Shown: in pieces, positions 24,943 through 38,954 of the stretch
Numbering within the stretch: position 1 is the first letter of the stretch
Layout: each line of letters starts with the position of its first letter
From: Corallococcus carmarthensis
GTDB lineage: Bacteria; Myxococcota; Myxococcia; Myxococcales; Myxococcaceae
Assembly (NCBI RefSeq): GCF_003611695.1
Contig: NZ_RAWE01000005.1
Coordinates: forward strand, 1 to 64,000
Reading direction: 5' to 3'
Length of the DNA: 64,000 nt
The notes under the pieces: model-generated
The model's database searches: none
What the model was told of the DNA's origin: nothing
The model's input: the letters and a program-made list of their open reading frames with translations, nothing else
Position numbers and translations under genes: made by a program

Positions 24943-26674
24943 GGTAGCCGTGGGAGACCACCGCGTCATGGAAGCGCTGGAGGCTGAAGTCCCTGCCCCA
25001 CTTCACCTTCGCGTCCTCGCGCAGCTCCATCAGCATCTTCTTGCCCAGCGCGTACACCAGGTACGTCGGGTCGGACGTGCCACGGCGCGCCTCGCGCTCC
25101 GCGTTGATGCGCGTCATGTACGCCTCCTTCTCAAAGAGGCTCACGGCCTGGTCGTACGTCATCCCGCGCGTGTGCAATGACAGACCCGCCACGTAGCGCG
25201 CCAGCCGCTGGAGGTAGAGCGCCAGCTGGTTCAGCCGCAGCCGGTCCGCCTGGGGCCCCGTGCCGCCGTAGCCCTCGTCCAGCATCATCTGCTCGGTGTA
25301 CAGGCCCCAGCCTTCGCTGAAGGAGCCTGAGCCCAGCAGCCGGCGCACCTTGGACTGGATGCGGTTGGTCCACAGGAACTGCACGTAGTGGCCCGGGTAC
25401 GCCTCGTGGATGGAGACGAGCGGCAGCGCGTAGCGGTTGTAGAAGCTCATGTGCTGCTCGGACTGCTCCGCGCTCCACGCCGGGTCCGGCGGCGTCACGT
25501 AGTAGTACGCCTCCGTCGCCTTCGTCTCGAACGGACCGGGCGTGCTCATGCTCGCGAAGGACAGCGCGCGGCTGAACACCGGCGTCTCCGCCACCTTCGC
25601 ACGCACCTCGCTGGGCACGGTGATGATGCGGTGGTCGATGAGGAACTGGCGGATGTCTTCCAGCGTCGCCGTCGTGGTGGGCACCAGCTCCGCCCCGGCC
25701 GGGTGGTCCTTCCCCAGCTCGCGGTACACGTCCATGGGCGCCTTGCCCGGAGCAATCCGTCCCGCCACCTCGCGGAACTGCTCCTGCGTGCGCTTCATCT
25801 CCGCGCGCCCCCAGGCCAGCAGCGAGTCGATGCTCTCCGTGACGCCCTCTTCGTACTGGAGCTTCTTGCGGTACGTGTCCTCGCCAATGGCGAAGTCCCC
25901 GTTCGAGCGGGCCAGCAGGTCGTCCTTCAGGAAGCGGATGTACCCGTCGATGGCCTCCAGGCAGCTCGCCTGCTCCTTCTTGAAGGCCTCCTGGAGCGCG
26001 GCGTCCTGCACCGGCGCGAAGGCCTGGGGCAGCGTCTGCGCGTAGAGCGCGCGCGTGCCCTTGGCCTGCTCCAGGGCGATCTCCGTCCACAGCTTCGGAG
26101 GGTTCTGGAGGTTCGCCGGCGCCGCCGCGAAGACCTCCGGCACCACCGCCATGCGCTTCACCGCCGAGCGCATCCGCTCCTCCAGCGGCGCGAAGTCGCG
26201 GTTGATGAGCTGGTACACGGCGTTGGACGCGAAGCCCAGGTAGGCGTTCGGGTTGCGCTCCCACGAGCGCACCGTCTCCAGGTCCAGGATGCGCGCCCGG
26301 AAGTGGTTCTCCAGGATGTCGTAGTCGGCCCGGTCCCCGGGCGGCAGCGCGGCGCGGTCCACCGCCTTGGGCAGTGCCGCGAGCCGCTCCTTCAGGTACG
26401 CCAGCTGCGACGCCCGCTCCTCGGGCCGGAAGCCGCGCAGCTCCCCGTCATACGTATGGACGCCCGCGGAGGTGGCGGACATGGGCGAGCGGCGGAAGTG
26501 CTCCTCGAAGTGCGCGTCCACGAAGTCGCGCAGCGCCACCTGCGCGGGGACGAGCGCGGGCGCGGCGGCCCGGGCGGCCGGGGACTCCGCCTGGACCGGT
26601 GGGCGTGACGTGGTGCAGCCAGGGGACAGCAGCAGCAACGCGGCGAGGACGCTCGGGGTGCGCAGTGCGTTCAT
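24878..26674 (-). CDS. DUF885-family lipoprotein (putative metallopeptidase-like)
   Basis: 598 residues; leader ends LLLSPGC (lipobox). The family signature SIHEAYPGHYVQFLW, preceded by a long helical domain and followed by FSEGWGLYTEQMMLDEGYG, is present; HExxPGH is thought to bind zinc and the family is related to M3-like peptidases, but no substrate is established. RHTYDGELRGFRPEE-like N-terminal motif (GVHTYDGELRGFRPE) is also conserved. Membrane anchoring suggests periplasmic peptide breakdown. A 3' fragment of the gene is duplicated 5 kb away. Confidence 0.88.
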   Translation of the reverse strand: MNALRTPSVLAALLLLSPGCTTSRPPVQAESPAARAAAPALVPAQVALRDFVDAHFEEHFRRSPMSATSAGVHTYDGELRGFRPEERASQLAYLKERLAALPKAVDRAALPPGDRADYDILENHFRARILDLETVRSWERNPNAYLGFASNAVYQLINRDFAPLEERMRSAVKRMAVVPEVFAAAPANLQNPPKLWTEIALEQAKGTRALYAQTLPQAFAPVQDAALQEAFKKEQASCLEAIDGYIRFLKDDLLARSNGDFAIGEDTYRKKLQYEEGVTESIDSLLAWGRAEMKRTQEQFREVAGRIAPGKAPMDVYRELGKDHPAGAELVPTTTATLEDIRQFLIDHRIITVPSEVRAKVAETPVFSRALSFASMSTPGPFETKATEAYYYVTPPDPAWSAEQSEQHMSFYNRYALPLVSIHEAYPGHYVQFLWTNRIQSKVRRLLGSGSFSEGWGLYTEQMMLDEGYGGTGPQADRLRLNQLALYLQRLARYVAGLSLHTRGMTYDQAVSLFEKEAYMTRINAEREARRGTSDPTYLVYALGKKMLMELREDAKVKWGRDFSLQRFHDAVVSHGYPPVPIVRQLLLGEDTAPSASR

Positions 26675-26731
26675 GGAGCCTCTGGGGGAAGGGACGCGGG
26701 AGCGTCGCCGAAGCCCTCCCGCGCGACAAGC

Positions 26732-26750
26732 CCGCGGAGCCGGTCCGCGG
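26732..26750 (-). terminator. Terminator after the collagen-like gene
   Basis: CCGCGGA (26732-26738) pairs with TCCGCGG (26744-26750), loop GCCGG, about 40 bases beyond the minus-strand stop at 26789. Confidence 0.6.
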
Positions 26751-26788
26751 TTTCCACCGGAACGAGCACCGGGCTCCCCGTGGCGCGA

Positions 26789-28057
26789 TCAGTTGAAGAG
26801 CCACTCAGGCTGGGGCGTCACGGTGATGCTGTAGTCGCCCGTCGACCCATCCTTGGCGGCGCCGGACGCTGCCGTGGAGGCCGTGCCGTCTCCGCCTTCG
26901 CCGCCACTCGCTCCCCCGCCGCCCCCCACCTGCACCAGGGTGGTGGGCGTGCCGCTGACGGCCGCGAGGCCCGCGGTGCCGCCAGCCACGCTGAGGAGCG
27001 CGGTGTTCGCGATGACAGGCGGGTTCGCGGAGAGGAGCTGGATGATGCCACCGCCGCCGCCACCGCCACCGCCGAACAGCTGCCCCGCGACCGGAGTGGT
27101 GCCCGCCCAGCCGTTGGCGCCATTGCCCCCATTGGCAAGGATTTTTCCATCGGCATCCACGGTGAGGGTGCCACGCGAGACGAGGCTGACGACACCACCT
27201 CCGCCGCCGCCGCCACCAGCCACCGGGGTCGGCGAGTTGTTCTGCGAGCTGGTGTTGAGTCCATGGCGGCCAGCGGCGTCGATGCTACCCCGGATGACGA
27301 TATTGCCCTTGGCGGCGAGGATGAGCCGCGGACCGCCATCGCCTCCGCTGATGTTGCTGTTCGTCGTCGAGCGGTAGCCGCTCCCTCCCCCTGCCAGGTC
27401 AGCGCGGCTGAGGGTCGCGGTGCGTCCCAGGGGCTGGCCTTTTCCGCCCTGACTGCCAAAGGAGGCGGACATGGCGATGCCCTTCTGCGAAGGGTTGATC
27501 GTCTGGATCTGGGACTCGGCGTTGACGACGATGCTTGCGTTCGGAGCGATGGTGATGTCGCCGGTGGCGCGAATCATCGTGCCGCTCGCGACAATGAGCA
27601 CTCCGCTGATGTTGACGTTGCGGAACATCAGGTTTGCGCCCTTCGGGAGGCCGCGGTAGTCGCTGGCGAGGTTCAACGGTGGTGAAGAGGACGGGACGGA
27701 GAGGTCCCCCGCGGAGCCGTCGCCGTAGAGCGCGAGCGCTCCGGACTCTCCCTGGGGCCCCGTCGCACCCGTCGCACCCTCCGGGCCCTGGGACCCCGTC
27801 GTGCCCGTCTCACCTCGAGGGCCCTGCGGGCCTTGTGCCCCCTGCTCACCCTGGGCCCCCCGCGGGCCGGGGGCGCCCTCTGGGCCTTGCGCCCCCTGCG
27901 GGCCGGGTGCCCCCTGTGTCCCCTGCGGTCCCGAGGGGCCCTCCGAGCCCGCGGATCCCGCCGAACCCTTGCAGGCAACGAGGCCCAGGAACCCGGTGGC
28001 GAGCACGGCTCGCAGCCACGGCGTGCGGACAACACCTGTCAGAAGAGATGCGCGCAT
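26789..28057 (-). CDS. Collagen-like lipoprotein with glycine-rich repetitive C-terminus
   Basis: 422 residues; ATG 28057 with AAGGGGG upstream; lipobox LGLVAC. Directly after the anchor come 25 uninterrupted Gly-X-Y triplets (for example [20 protein letters not shown]), enough to form a collagen-like triple helix. A polar beta-type region follows ([33 protein letters not shown]), then Gly runs ([22 protein letters not shown]) resembling polymorphic glycine-rich surface proteins. Likely a trimeric surface stalk with a beta-helix head, used for adhesion or matrix contact. Bacterial collagens often lack hydroxyproline and rely on charged triplets, as here. Confidence 0.85.
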   Translation of the reverse strand: MRASLLTGVVRTPWLRAVLATGFLGLVACKGSAGSAGSEGPSGPQGTQGAPGPQGAQGPEGAPGPRGAQGEQGAQGPQGPRGETGTTGSQGPEGATGATGPQGESGALALYGDGSAGDLSVPSSSPPLNLASDYRGLPKGANLMFRNVNISGVLIVASGTMIRATGDITIAPNASIVVNAESQIQTINPSQKGIAMSASFGSQGGKGQPLGRTATLSRADLAGGGSGYRSTTNSNISGGDGGPRLILAAKGNIVIRGSIDAAGRHGLNTSSQNNSPTPVAGGGGGGGGVVSLVSRGTLTVDADGKILANGGNGANGWAGTTPVAGQLFGGGGGGGGGIIQLLSANPPVIANTALLSVAGGTAGLAAVSGTPTTLVQVGGGGGASGGEGGDGTASTAASGAAKDGSTGDYSITVTPQPEWLFN

Positions 28058-28396
28058 CCAACCCCCTTGAGAAGACACCTGCGTCCGGAGCGGGCCCCGG
28101 ACAGCGTGAAACATCTGGGTGCGGGGCCGCGCACACCGGAAGAAATCGTGGGCGATATTCTTGTCGCATCCGGCCGCGTGTTGACAAGGCACACCGGGGG
28201 CATCCCACATCCGGTCCCGCGTCCCGCCGCCCTGCGTTCCGGAAAGACGCGAGCGCTTCCGGACGCGACGCAACCCCGGGCCTCCGGCGGGGGCCGTGCT
28301 CCGGACGCCCGTGTCAGGGCACGTGGCTGGAGTGCGGCACGCCTTCTGCACAATCAAAAGCAAGCACCTCCAGCCCCGCTTGCGTGACGAGGTCTC
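28058..28396. other. Divergent intergenic region
   Basis: 339 bases between the collagen-like gene (minus) and the GMC oxidoreductase gene (plus). It must hold both promoters. GACGCGAGCGCTTCCGGACGCGAC at about 28250-28275 has loose dyad symmetry but nothing definite; the end carries GAGG at 28389 as a ribosome binding site. Confidence 0.5.
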
Positions 28397-30124
28397 ATGG
28401 CCGCCAATTACAAGAAGTTCTTCGCTGGCTCCCGCAACATCCCGAAGGGAATCTCCCTGGGCTATCCCGTCCCGGGTCCGCAGGAGGCCAGCGCGGATCA
28501 GATCGCCGGGCAGGCGTTCTTCGCCACGCCGAACGACTGGAGCGACATCCAAGCCTCCGCGTACGACTTCATCGTGATTGGCACCGGGCCCACCGGCGTG
28601 GCCTTCATCGAGCAGACGCTGAAGCACAACCCGAACGCGCGCATCCTGGTGCTGGAGCGGGGCGGCTTCTGGTTGCCCACGCACTACCAGATGCTACCGC
28701 TCGCGTTCCAGGCCGCGACCGGCTCACCGCCCACCACCTATCCGTGGACCCGCACGACGCGGATGGCCACCACGGAGCTGGAGTTCTTCCAGGCCGGCTA
28801 CATCCCCGTGCTGGGCGGACGCTCCACCTACTGGAGCGCCTGGTGCCCTGCCCCGGGCCCCGACCTCATGCGCGACTGGCCGCAGGAGCTGATCGACGTC
28901 ACGCTCCAGCCGGGCTTCTGGGACCGCGCCCGGACGTTCCTGCACGTCACCCCGGTGGACAAGATCCACGATGGCGTCTACGGCAACCTCCAGCACCAGC
29001 TGGACGTGAACCTCCGCGAGAGCTTCAAGCGCTACGTGCCCTCGGCGGGGAACGCGTTCCCGGCCCCCATCGCCGTCGGCAACACCCCGTGGAAGGGGGT
29101 CAAGTTCTACAAGTACTCCACCGTCGGCACGCTGCTGGACCTTCAGCAGTCCCAGAAGGCGCTGGCGGCCCAGGGCAAGGGGCAGGCGCTGACCATCGTC
29201 GACCACTGCGTCGTCGGCCGCCTGGTGCATGACAACCATGGGACGGTGACCGCCCTTGAAACCAGCCGTGGCCCGCTGGCGGTGAGCTCGGCGAAGGTCG
29301 TGCTGGCGATGGGGACCATCCCGCCCGCGACGCTCCTGATGAACTCCTTCAAGGAGGCCCTGCCGAACATTGGCAAGCGCTACACCGGGCACTTCATGTC
29401 TCACATCACGGCGCGTGTGAAGCGCTCGGCGTTCAAGGACCTGTCCGCGCTGGAGATTGGCGCCACCTACCTGGACGGCAAGGCGCCCAATGGCTTGCAG
29501 TACCACGTGCAGGCCAGCGCCTTCGCCGCCGCGAACCCGGAGGCCGACGAGAGCACCATCGCCCACGAAGCGCCGGACGCGGCGGCGGTCGCGTCGATGG
29601 CGCAGTTGAAGGGCTCCGAGGACTACGTCGTGTTCGTCTGCGCGACCCTGGGCGAGGTGAGCGAGAAGAACCCCGAGAACTGGATCCGCATGAACGGCGG
29701 CACCGACCCCGCCACCAACATCACCCTGCAACTCCAGCCCGGAGTGCAGGACCACCACCTGTGGGACGTGCTCGACGAGGCGACGTATCAGACCATCGAC
29801 GTGCTGGCGGGGCGCGCGGGGTGCTCGGGCTCGGCGCCGGAGGTTGAGTACTGGGTCGACGACGCGAGCGGCAACGGCGGCTCCTGGCAGCCGGAGCGGC
29901 CGGGCCAGAAGAACATCCGCCTGAACATCATCGTGCACGAGGCCTCGCCGCTGTGGATGGGCAAGGACCCGGCGACCTCGGTGGTCGGTCTCGATTACCG
30001 CCCGCACGGCGTGCGCAATGTCTACGTAACGGGCGGAGCCCTCTTCCCCACTTCGGGCTCGTGGAACCCCACGCTGACCATGTGTGGCCTGGCGCAGGAC
30101 CTGGCGGACCGGCTCCGAGGCTGA
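28397..30124 (+). CDS. GMC-family oxidoreductase (FAD)
   Basis: 575 residues, no signal peptide. The FAD dinucleotide motif FIVIGTGPTGVAFIEQTL is at about 58-75; LVLERGGFW follows as second FAD contact, GRSTYWSAWCP as the GMC signature region, and GVRNVYVTGGALFPTSGSWN, PTLTMCGLAQDLA as the C-terminal block, where His/Asn of the catalytic pair would lie (WNPTLT has Asn in place). GMC enzymes oxidise alcohols or sugars, for example choline, glucose or cholesterol-type substrates. No neighbouring enzyme indicates the substrate. Confidence 0.88.
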   Translation: MAANYKKFFAGSRNIPKGISLGYPVPGPQEASADQIAGQAFFATPNDWSDIQASAYDFIVIGTGPTGVAFIEQTLKHNPNARILVLERGGFWLPTHYQMLPLAFQAATGSPPTTYPWTRTTRMATTELEFFQAGYIPVLGGRSTYWSAWCPAPGPDLMRDWPQELIDVTLQPGFWDRARTFLHVTPVDKIHDGVYGNLQHQLDVNLRESFKRYVPSAGNAFPAPIAVGNTPWKGVKFYKYSTVGTLLDLQQSQKALAAQGKGQALTIVDHCVVGRLVHDNHGTVTALETSRGPLAVSSAKVVLAMGTIPPATLLMNSFKEALPNIGKRYTGHFMSHITARVKRSAFKDLSALEIGATYLDGKAPNGLQYHVQASAFAAANPEADESTIAHEAPDAAAVASMAQLKGSEDYVVFVCATLGEVSEKNPENWIRMNGGTDPATNITLQLQPGVQDHHLWDVLDEATYQTIDVLAGRAGCSGSAPEVEYWVDDASGNGGSWQPERPGQKNIRLNIIVHEASPLWMGKDPATSVVGLDYRPHGVRNVYVTGGALFPTSGSWNPTLTMCGLAQDLADRLRG

Positions 30125-30163
30125 GCTGGGACATCCATCGGGCCGGAGCCTTGACGGAGGCCG

Positions 30164-30345
30164 TCAGCGGTCCGGATTCCCGAGCGGTGTGAAGTAGCGC
30201 GGCGCGACGGCGGCCCCCGTCGCGCCCTGCATCTTCTTGCCCGCGAGGGCCATCACCGCGCCCAGCAGGGTGAACATCGGGTGCGGAACTCCGAACGGAA
30301 CTCGCGCTCGAAGTCCGGATGTCGCTCCAGGACGCGGACCGGAAC
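30164..30345 (-). pseudogene. Remnant of an FAD-dependent monooxygenase
   Basis: Two fragments in different minus-strand frames. The first (about 30345-30290) reads NGVPVRVLERHPDFEREFRS, the second strand and helix of UbiH/aromatic-hydroxylase FAD domains. The second (30285-30164) reads MFTLLGAVMALAGKKMQGAT, then PRYFTPLGNPDR and a stop, like a hydroxylase C-terminus. The several hundred residues between are missing, so the gene is a deletion relic. Confidence 0.45.
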
Positions 30346-30422
30346 ACCGTTCGATGACGCTGTCCTGGGAGCCAATGCGCGAGCACCTGGACGACGCGTG
30401 CGGCCTACCGGGGAGCCGGTCG

Positions 30423-32417
30423 TCACAGGCAGGGCAGGACGAAGTGGAACGTCGAGCCGTGCTCCACTTCGCTCTCCACCCAGATGCGGCCGCCGTGGCG
30501 CTCGATGATGTCTCGGCAGATGTAGAGCCCCAGGCCCAGGCCTCCGAAGCCGGAGATGGGCGCATTCCTCGCGCGGAAGAAGCGCTCGAAGAGATGCGCC
30601 TGCTCCTCTTTCGGAATGCCGATGCCCTCGTCCTTCACGGACACGCACGCCTCCGTCCCCATGCGCCGAGCCGTGACGCGGATCGTGCCGCCGGTGGGGC
30701 TGTACTTGAAGGCGTTCTCCACCAGGTTCGTCAGCACCTGCGCGAGCCGTGCGCGGTCTCCCAGGATGACGAGCGGCTCGTCGGGCGCCTCGAACCGGAG
30801 TGAGTGGAGGGAGCTCGTGCCGCGGAAGTCCAAGAGGACCTCGCGGATGAACTCCCGCAGCGGGATGGGCTCCGTCGCGAGCTCCAGCTTCCCGGCCTGG
30901 ATTCGCGAGGTGTCGAGCAGATCATTGACGAGCAACGACAGTCGCGCGAGCTGGGCGAGCGCCTTGTCCACGTGGCGCGAGGCCACGCCGTGCCCGGTGT
31001 CCGCCTGGCCCTTCAGCATCTGGAGATGCAGCTTGAGGGGGGTCAGCGGCGTCTTCAGTTCGTGGGCGGCGATGGACATGAAGTCGTCCCGGATGCGGAT
31101 GGCCTCCTGGGCCTCGCGCAGCAGGCGGTCGCGCTCGGCCTGGGCGCGGTACTCCGCCGTGATTTCCGCCACCACCACCCCCACGCCCAGGATGGTGCCG
31201 CTTGCCGTCCGCACGGGGTAGTAGCTGACGTTCCAATGCCGCTGCTCGCCCGGGGTGGAGGGTACCTCTCCCGTCATGTTGAGGCCGATGATGGGGGTTC
31301 CCTCGTCCAGGACCTGGCGCATCAGGGGCTCGACGAAGGGCGCCATCTGGGGCGTCATCTCCCGCACCGTCTTGCCAAGCTCCTCCTCGCGGCGCCGGCC
31401 ATGGAGCGCGGCCAGTGCGTCGTTGCTGCGCAGGTAGCGCAGGTCCCGCCCGATGAAGCCCAGGGCGACGGGCGCGTGATTGAGGAAGGTGTCGAGCACG
31501 GCGAAGGATTCCTCCAGCCGCTCGCGCGCTTCTTGCTCGGCGACGAGCAGCCGCGCCTGTTCCGCCAGTGCCTGGCGCTCGGCCGTCACGTCCCGGTAGC
31601 TCCAGATACGGCCGATGATGGCTTCGCCCAGCAGCTGCGGAATGGACTTGCACTCGAGCACCCGGCCGTCGCGGAGCTCGACGATGGAGCTGCGGTACTC
31701 GAAGGTGGGCTCGAAGCCCTCGCGGATGAAGGCGATGAACCGCCCGGGGGCCGTCACCCGTGGCTCCACGCTCGCGAGCGCCTTCTCCGCGTCCCGCTCC
31801 TCCATCATCGCGTCCGTGAGACCCCATATCTCCTGGAAACGCTTGTTGAAGGCGGTGATTCGCCGGGCCAGGTCCACGACGATGACGCCATCGGTAATCG
31901 AGTCGAACGTGGCGCGCAGCAGCGAGGTCTGGTGCTCCAGGTGCTCCCGCGCCCTGCGCTCCTCGACGGCGCCCAGGCAGAGCGCCTGCGGCGCCCCCGC
32001 GGCCTCCGGTCTGGGCCGCTCGGACTTCCGAAGGCGGGCACAGGCGCCGACCTGCGTCCCGTCCTCGTCGAAGACGGGCACCACCACCGCGCTCAGCCGC
32101 TGCCCCTCCCCGCCGTCCTCACACAACCCATCCGTGCCGGCGAGAGCCGCGTCGAACGCGTGCAGGAGCCAGGGCAGACCGCCGAGCACCTCCTGCGCGG
32201 AGTGGCCGACGGGCGGGCCGCTCCGCCACCCGGCGGCGCCGGCCAACACCGGGTCCATCCAGACAATCCGCCCCTGGCGGTCCACGACCAGCGTGGCATG
32301 CAGGCTCGCCCCCACCTGGAGCAGCAGCTCGACCGGCGAAGCGCGGGAGGTGGGCGTGGCCCGCGAGTGCGCAGGGCCCTCCCATGCCGCCGGCTCTGCA
32401 CTCCTGTCACCCTTCAT
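30423..32417 (-). CDS. Multi-PAS sensor histidine kinase
   Basis: 664 residues, ATG 32417 with GAGGGAGG upstream. No membrane helix, so cytosolic. Three PAS-type regions occur: about 35-150, 165-290 (DGVIVVDLARRITAFNKRFQ) and 310-430 (PVALGFIGRDLRYLRSNDAL). The HisKA domain has FMSIAAHELKTPLTPLK with His452; the ATPase has VENAFKYSPTGG, DEGIGIPKEEQ and GFGGLGLGLYI. Such kinases phosphorylate a separate response regulator; none is encoded in the window, so it is an orphan. The opposite side is a FAD-gene relic. Confidence 0.93.
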   Translation of the reverse strand: MKGDRSAEPAAWEGPAHSRATPTSRASPVELLLQVGASLHATLVVDRQGRIVWMDPVLAGAAGWRSGPPVGHSAQEVLGGLPWLLHAFDAALAGTDGLCEDGGEGQRLSAVVVPVFDEDGTQVGACARLRKSERPRPEAAGAPQALCLGAVEERRAREHLEHQTSLLRATFDSITDGVIVVDLARRITAFNKRFQEIWGLTDAMMEERDAEKALASVEPRVTAPGRFIAFIREGFEPTFEYRSSIVELRDGRVLECKSIPQLLGEAIIGRIWSYRDVTAERQALAEQARLLVAEQEARERLEESFAVLDTFLNHAPVALGFIGRDLRYLRSNDALAALHGRRREEELGKTVREMTPQMAPFVEPLMRQVLDEGTPIIGLNMTGEVPSTPGEQRHWNVSYYPVRTASGTILGVGVVVAEITAEYRAQAERDRLLREAQEAIRIRDDFMSIAAHELKTPLTPLKLHLQMLKGQADTGHGVASRHVDKALAQLARLSLLVNDLLDTSRIQAGKLELATEPIPLREFIREVLLDFRGTSSLHSLRFEAPDEPLVILGDRARLAQVLTNLVENAFKYSPTGGTIRVTARRMGTEACVSVKDEGIGIPKEEQAHLFERFFRARNAPISGFGGLGLGLYICRDIIERHGGRIWVESEVEHGSTFHFVLPCL

Positions 32418-32625
32418 TCCGGCCACCTCCCTCAGGCGTTGCGGGTCGGTCTGCCCAATGAAGAAAACATGCGCAGCGGGTCGGCCTGACGCTCGCGTCA
32501 GGCGGGCGGTGCATCCCTCGGGTCCACTCCGCGTCTCCTGGCCGCGTGGAACGCTTCGGTGGGTTCTTCGGCTGATGCGCTGCGAAGTGAGCGAGCGGCA
32601 GAAGACGGGCGCTGCGCGGTCGAAG

Positions 32626-32652
32626 CCCCGGGCCGCGTGACACGGCCCGGGG
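32626..32652 (-). terminator. Terminator after the M4 peptidase gene
   Basis: CCCCGGGCCG (32626-32635) pairs with CGGCCCGGGG (32643-32652), loop CGTGACA, 22 bases beyond the minus-strand stop at 32675. Confidence 0.8.
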
Positions 32653-32674
32653 TCCACGACTCAACCACTCCTGC

Positions 32675-37570
<4,896 letters not shown>

Positions 37571-37645
37571 CAGCGCCGCGAAACCCGAGGCCTGGAGCGC
37601 GGAAGACCGCTCGCGCTCGCGTATGACATGCATGTCGTGTTGAAG

Positions 37646-37674
37646 ACGCCGGGCCCGGCTCGCGGGCCCGGCGT
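37646..37674 (+). terminator. Terminator after the RCC1 gene
   Basis: ACGCCGGGCCCG (37646-37657) pairs with CGGGCCCGGCGT (37663-37674), loop GCTCG. A perfect 12-bp stem 75 bases past the stop. Confidence 0.8.
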
Positions 37675-37767
37675 CCCTCTGAAGGCGTGTGGCATTGAGC
37701 TTGCTCTGCGTCGCGCGGCCCGGGCAGCCCGCCTGCCCGAGGCCTTCACGCCTGACCGAGGAAGCCC

Positions 37768-38355
37768 ATGCGCCGAGCCCGCCCCTCCCGCTTCGAGCGA
37801 ATTCCCACCGCGGCACGTGCCTGGGCCTCGCGGCTGGTGCTGCTGCTGGCCTGCGCCAGCGTGGTGGCCACGTCGCGGGCCCAGTCCGAGGACGTGCTGT
37901 CTCCCACCCTCACCGGCACGCCCGTCCGCCTGACGACGGACACCGGCAAGGTCACGCGCACGGTCGTCGTCCGGGCCACCGCGAAGGAGGACTCGAAGGA
38001 TCCGGTGGAGGGCGAGCTGCGGATCCAGGCGCGGGCGAAGTGGACGCCGAGCGACCCCACCCAGACGGCGCAGCCGTGGCTGGCGATCCACCACTCCGAG
38101 GGCGAGTTCGCCACGGGAAGCGGGTCTGGCGTCCTGGAGCCCGGCGTCACCGTGACGGTGGAGAGCTCGGCGAGCCTCGGCCACGCGTGCCCGCTGAATC
38201 AAGACTGTGAGTGGACCGTGCAGGTCGCCTTCGAGGTCCAGTCCAACACGGGCCCCGGCACGGTCGACGTGGAGTGGACGGCCCAGGCCGCCGCGCACGT
38301 GCTGGACGACTCCAGCGTCCCCAAGGGCTTCACCGTGAGCCTGTCCGAACCCTGA
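37768..38355 (+). CDS. Small secreted protein of unknown function
   Basis: 195 residues, ATG with GAGGAA upstream; signal peptide LVLLLACASVVATSRAQ. The mature chain is beta-rich: VRLTTDTGKVTRTVVVRATA, ELRIQARAKWTPSD, WLAIHHSEGEF, VTVTVESSASLGH, WTVQVAFEVQS, GTVDVEWTAQAAAHV. It shares layout and phrases (R..V.RA.AK..., W.P.D/E, FTV...) with the next gene, so the pair are probably paralogues. No family recognised. Confidence 0.7.
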   Translation: MRRARPSRFERIPTAARAWASRLVLLLACASVVATSRAQSEDVLSPTLTGTPVRLTTDTGKVTRTVVVRATAKEDSKDPVEGELRIQARAKWTPSDPTQTAQPWLAIHHSEGEFATGSGSGVLEPGVTVTVESSASLGHACPLNQDCEWTVQVAFEVQSNTGPGTVDVEWTAQAAAHVLDDSSVPKGFTVSLSEP

Positions 38356-38375
38356 CCCCTCCCGGAAAGACAGCC

Positions 38376-38954
38376 ATGCCCCTTCCCATGATGAAGCCCA
38401 TGCATCGCGTGCGGTGTCTGCTGTCCGTTGGCCTGGCGCTGCTGGCGTGCGCCTGTGACACCTCCGGGTTCGTGGAGGACTCGACGGAGGAGACCTCCCT
38501 GAGGCTGGACGCCGCCCAACCCCACGTCGTCAAACGCCTCCGGCTGCGGGCCAAGACCCGGGCGGATGCCGACGCGAAGTTCTCCCACCTCTCGGTCAAC
38601 GTGAGCTCCTCCGTGAGATGGTCGCCCGAGGAAGGGACCCGCACGGACGTGCTGCCCTGGTATCGCATCCGGATGGTCAACGACCCGGGCGGAGAGGTGC
38701 AAAGCGAGCGCGTCTTCGTGATGAAGCCCTTCGACCACCACGAGTACGTGTCCGTCAGCGCGGACGCCGACGTGAAGGCCCCCCTCGACACCGCGGACGC
38801 CAGCTTCCGGTTGGAGTTCGACCGCCAGGGAGCGCCCTCCGAGGGCGCTTTCACCGTGACGTGGAAGGCCTATGGGACCCTGTACACGGATGATGGAGAT
38901 CCGGAAGACATCCAGTTCACCGTGACGGAGGAGTCGGATCCTCCGGCGCCTTGA
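38376..38954 (+). CDS. Small lipoprotein, probable paralogue of the preceding gene
   Basis: 192 residues; ATG 38376 follows GGAAAG; in-frame ATGs at 38391 and 38400 are alternatives. Leader with ALLACACDTSG, so a lipid anchor is likely at one of two cysteines. The mature part (KRLRLRAKTRADADAKFSHL, VRWSPEEGTRTDVLPWYRIR, VSVSADADVKAPL, FTVTWKAYGTLYT) tracks the previous protein strand by strand. The two are 20 bases apart, one operon. The 3' end overlaps the convergent LysR gene by 38 bases. Confidence 0.7.
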   Translation: MPLPMMKPMHRVRCLLSVGLALLACACDTSGFVEDSTEETSLRLDAAQPHVVKRLRLRAKTRADADAKFSHLSVNVSSSVRWSPEEGTRTDVLPWYRIRMVNDPGGEVQSERVFVMKPFDHHEYVSVSADADVKAPLDTADASFRLEFDRQGAPSEGAFTVTWKAYGTLYTDDGDPEDIQFTVTEESDPPAP

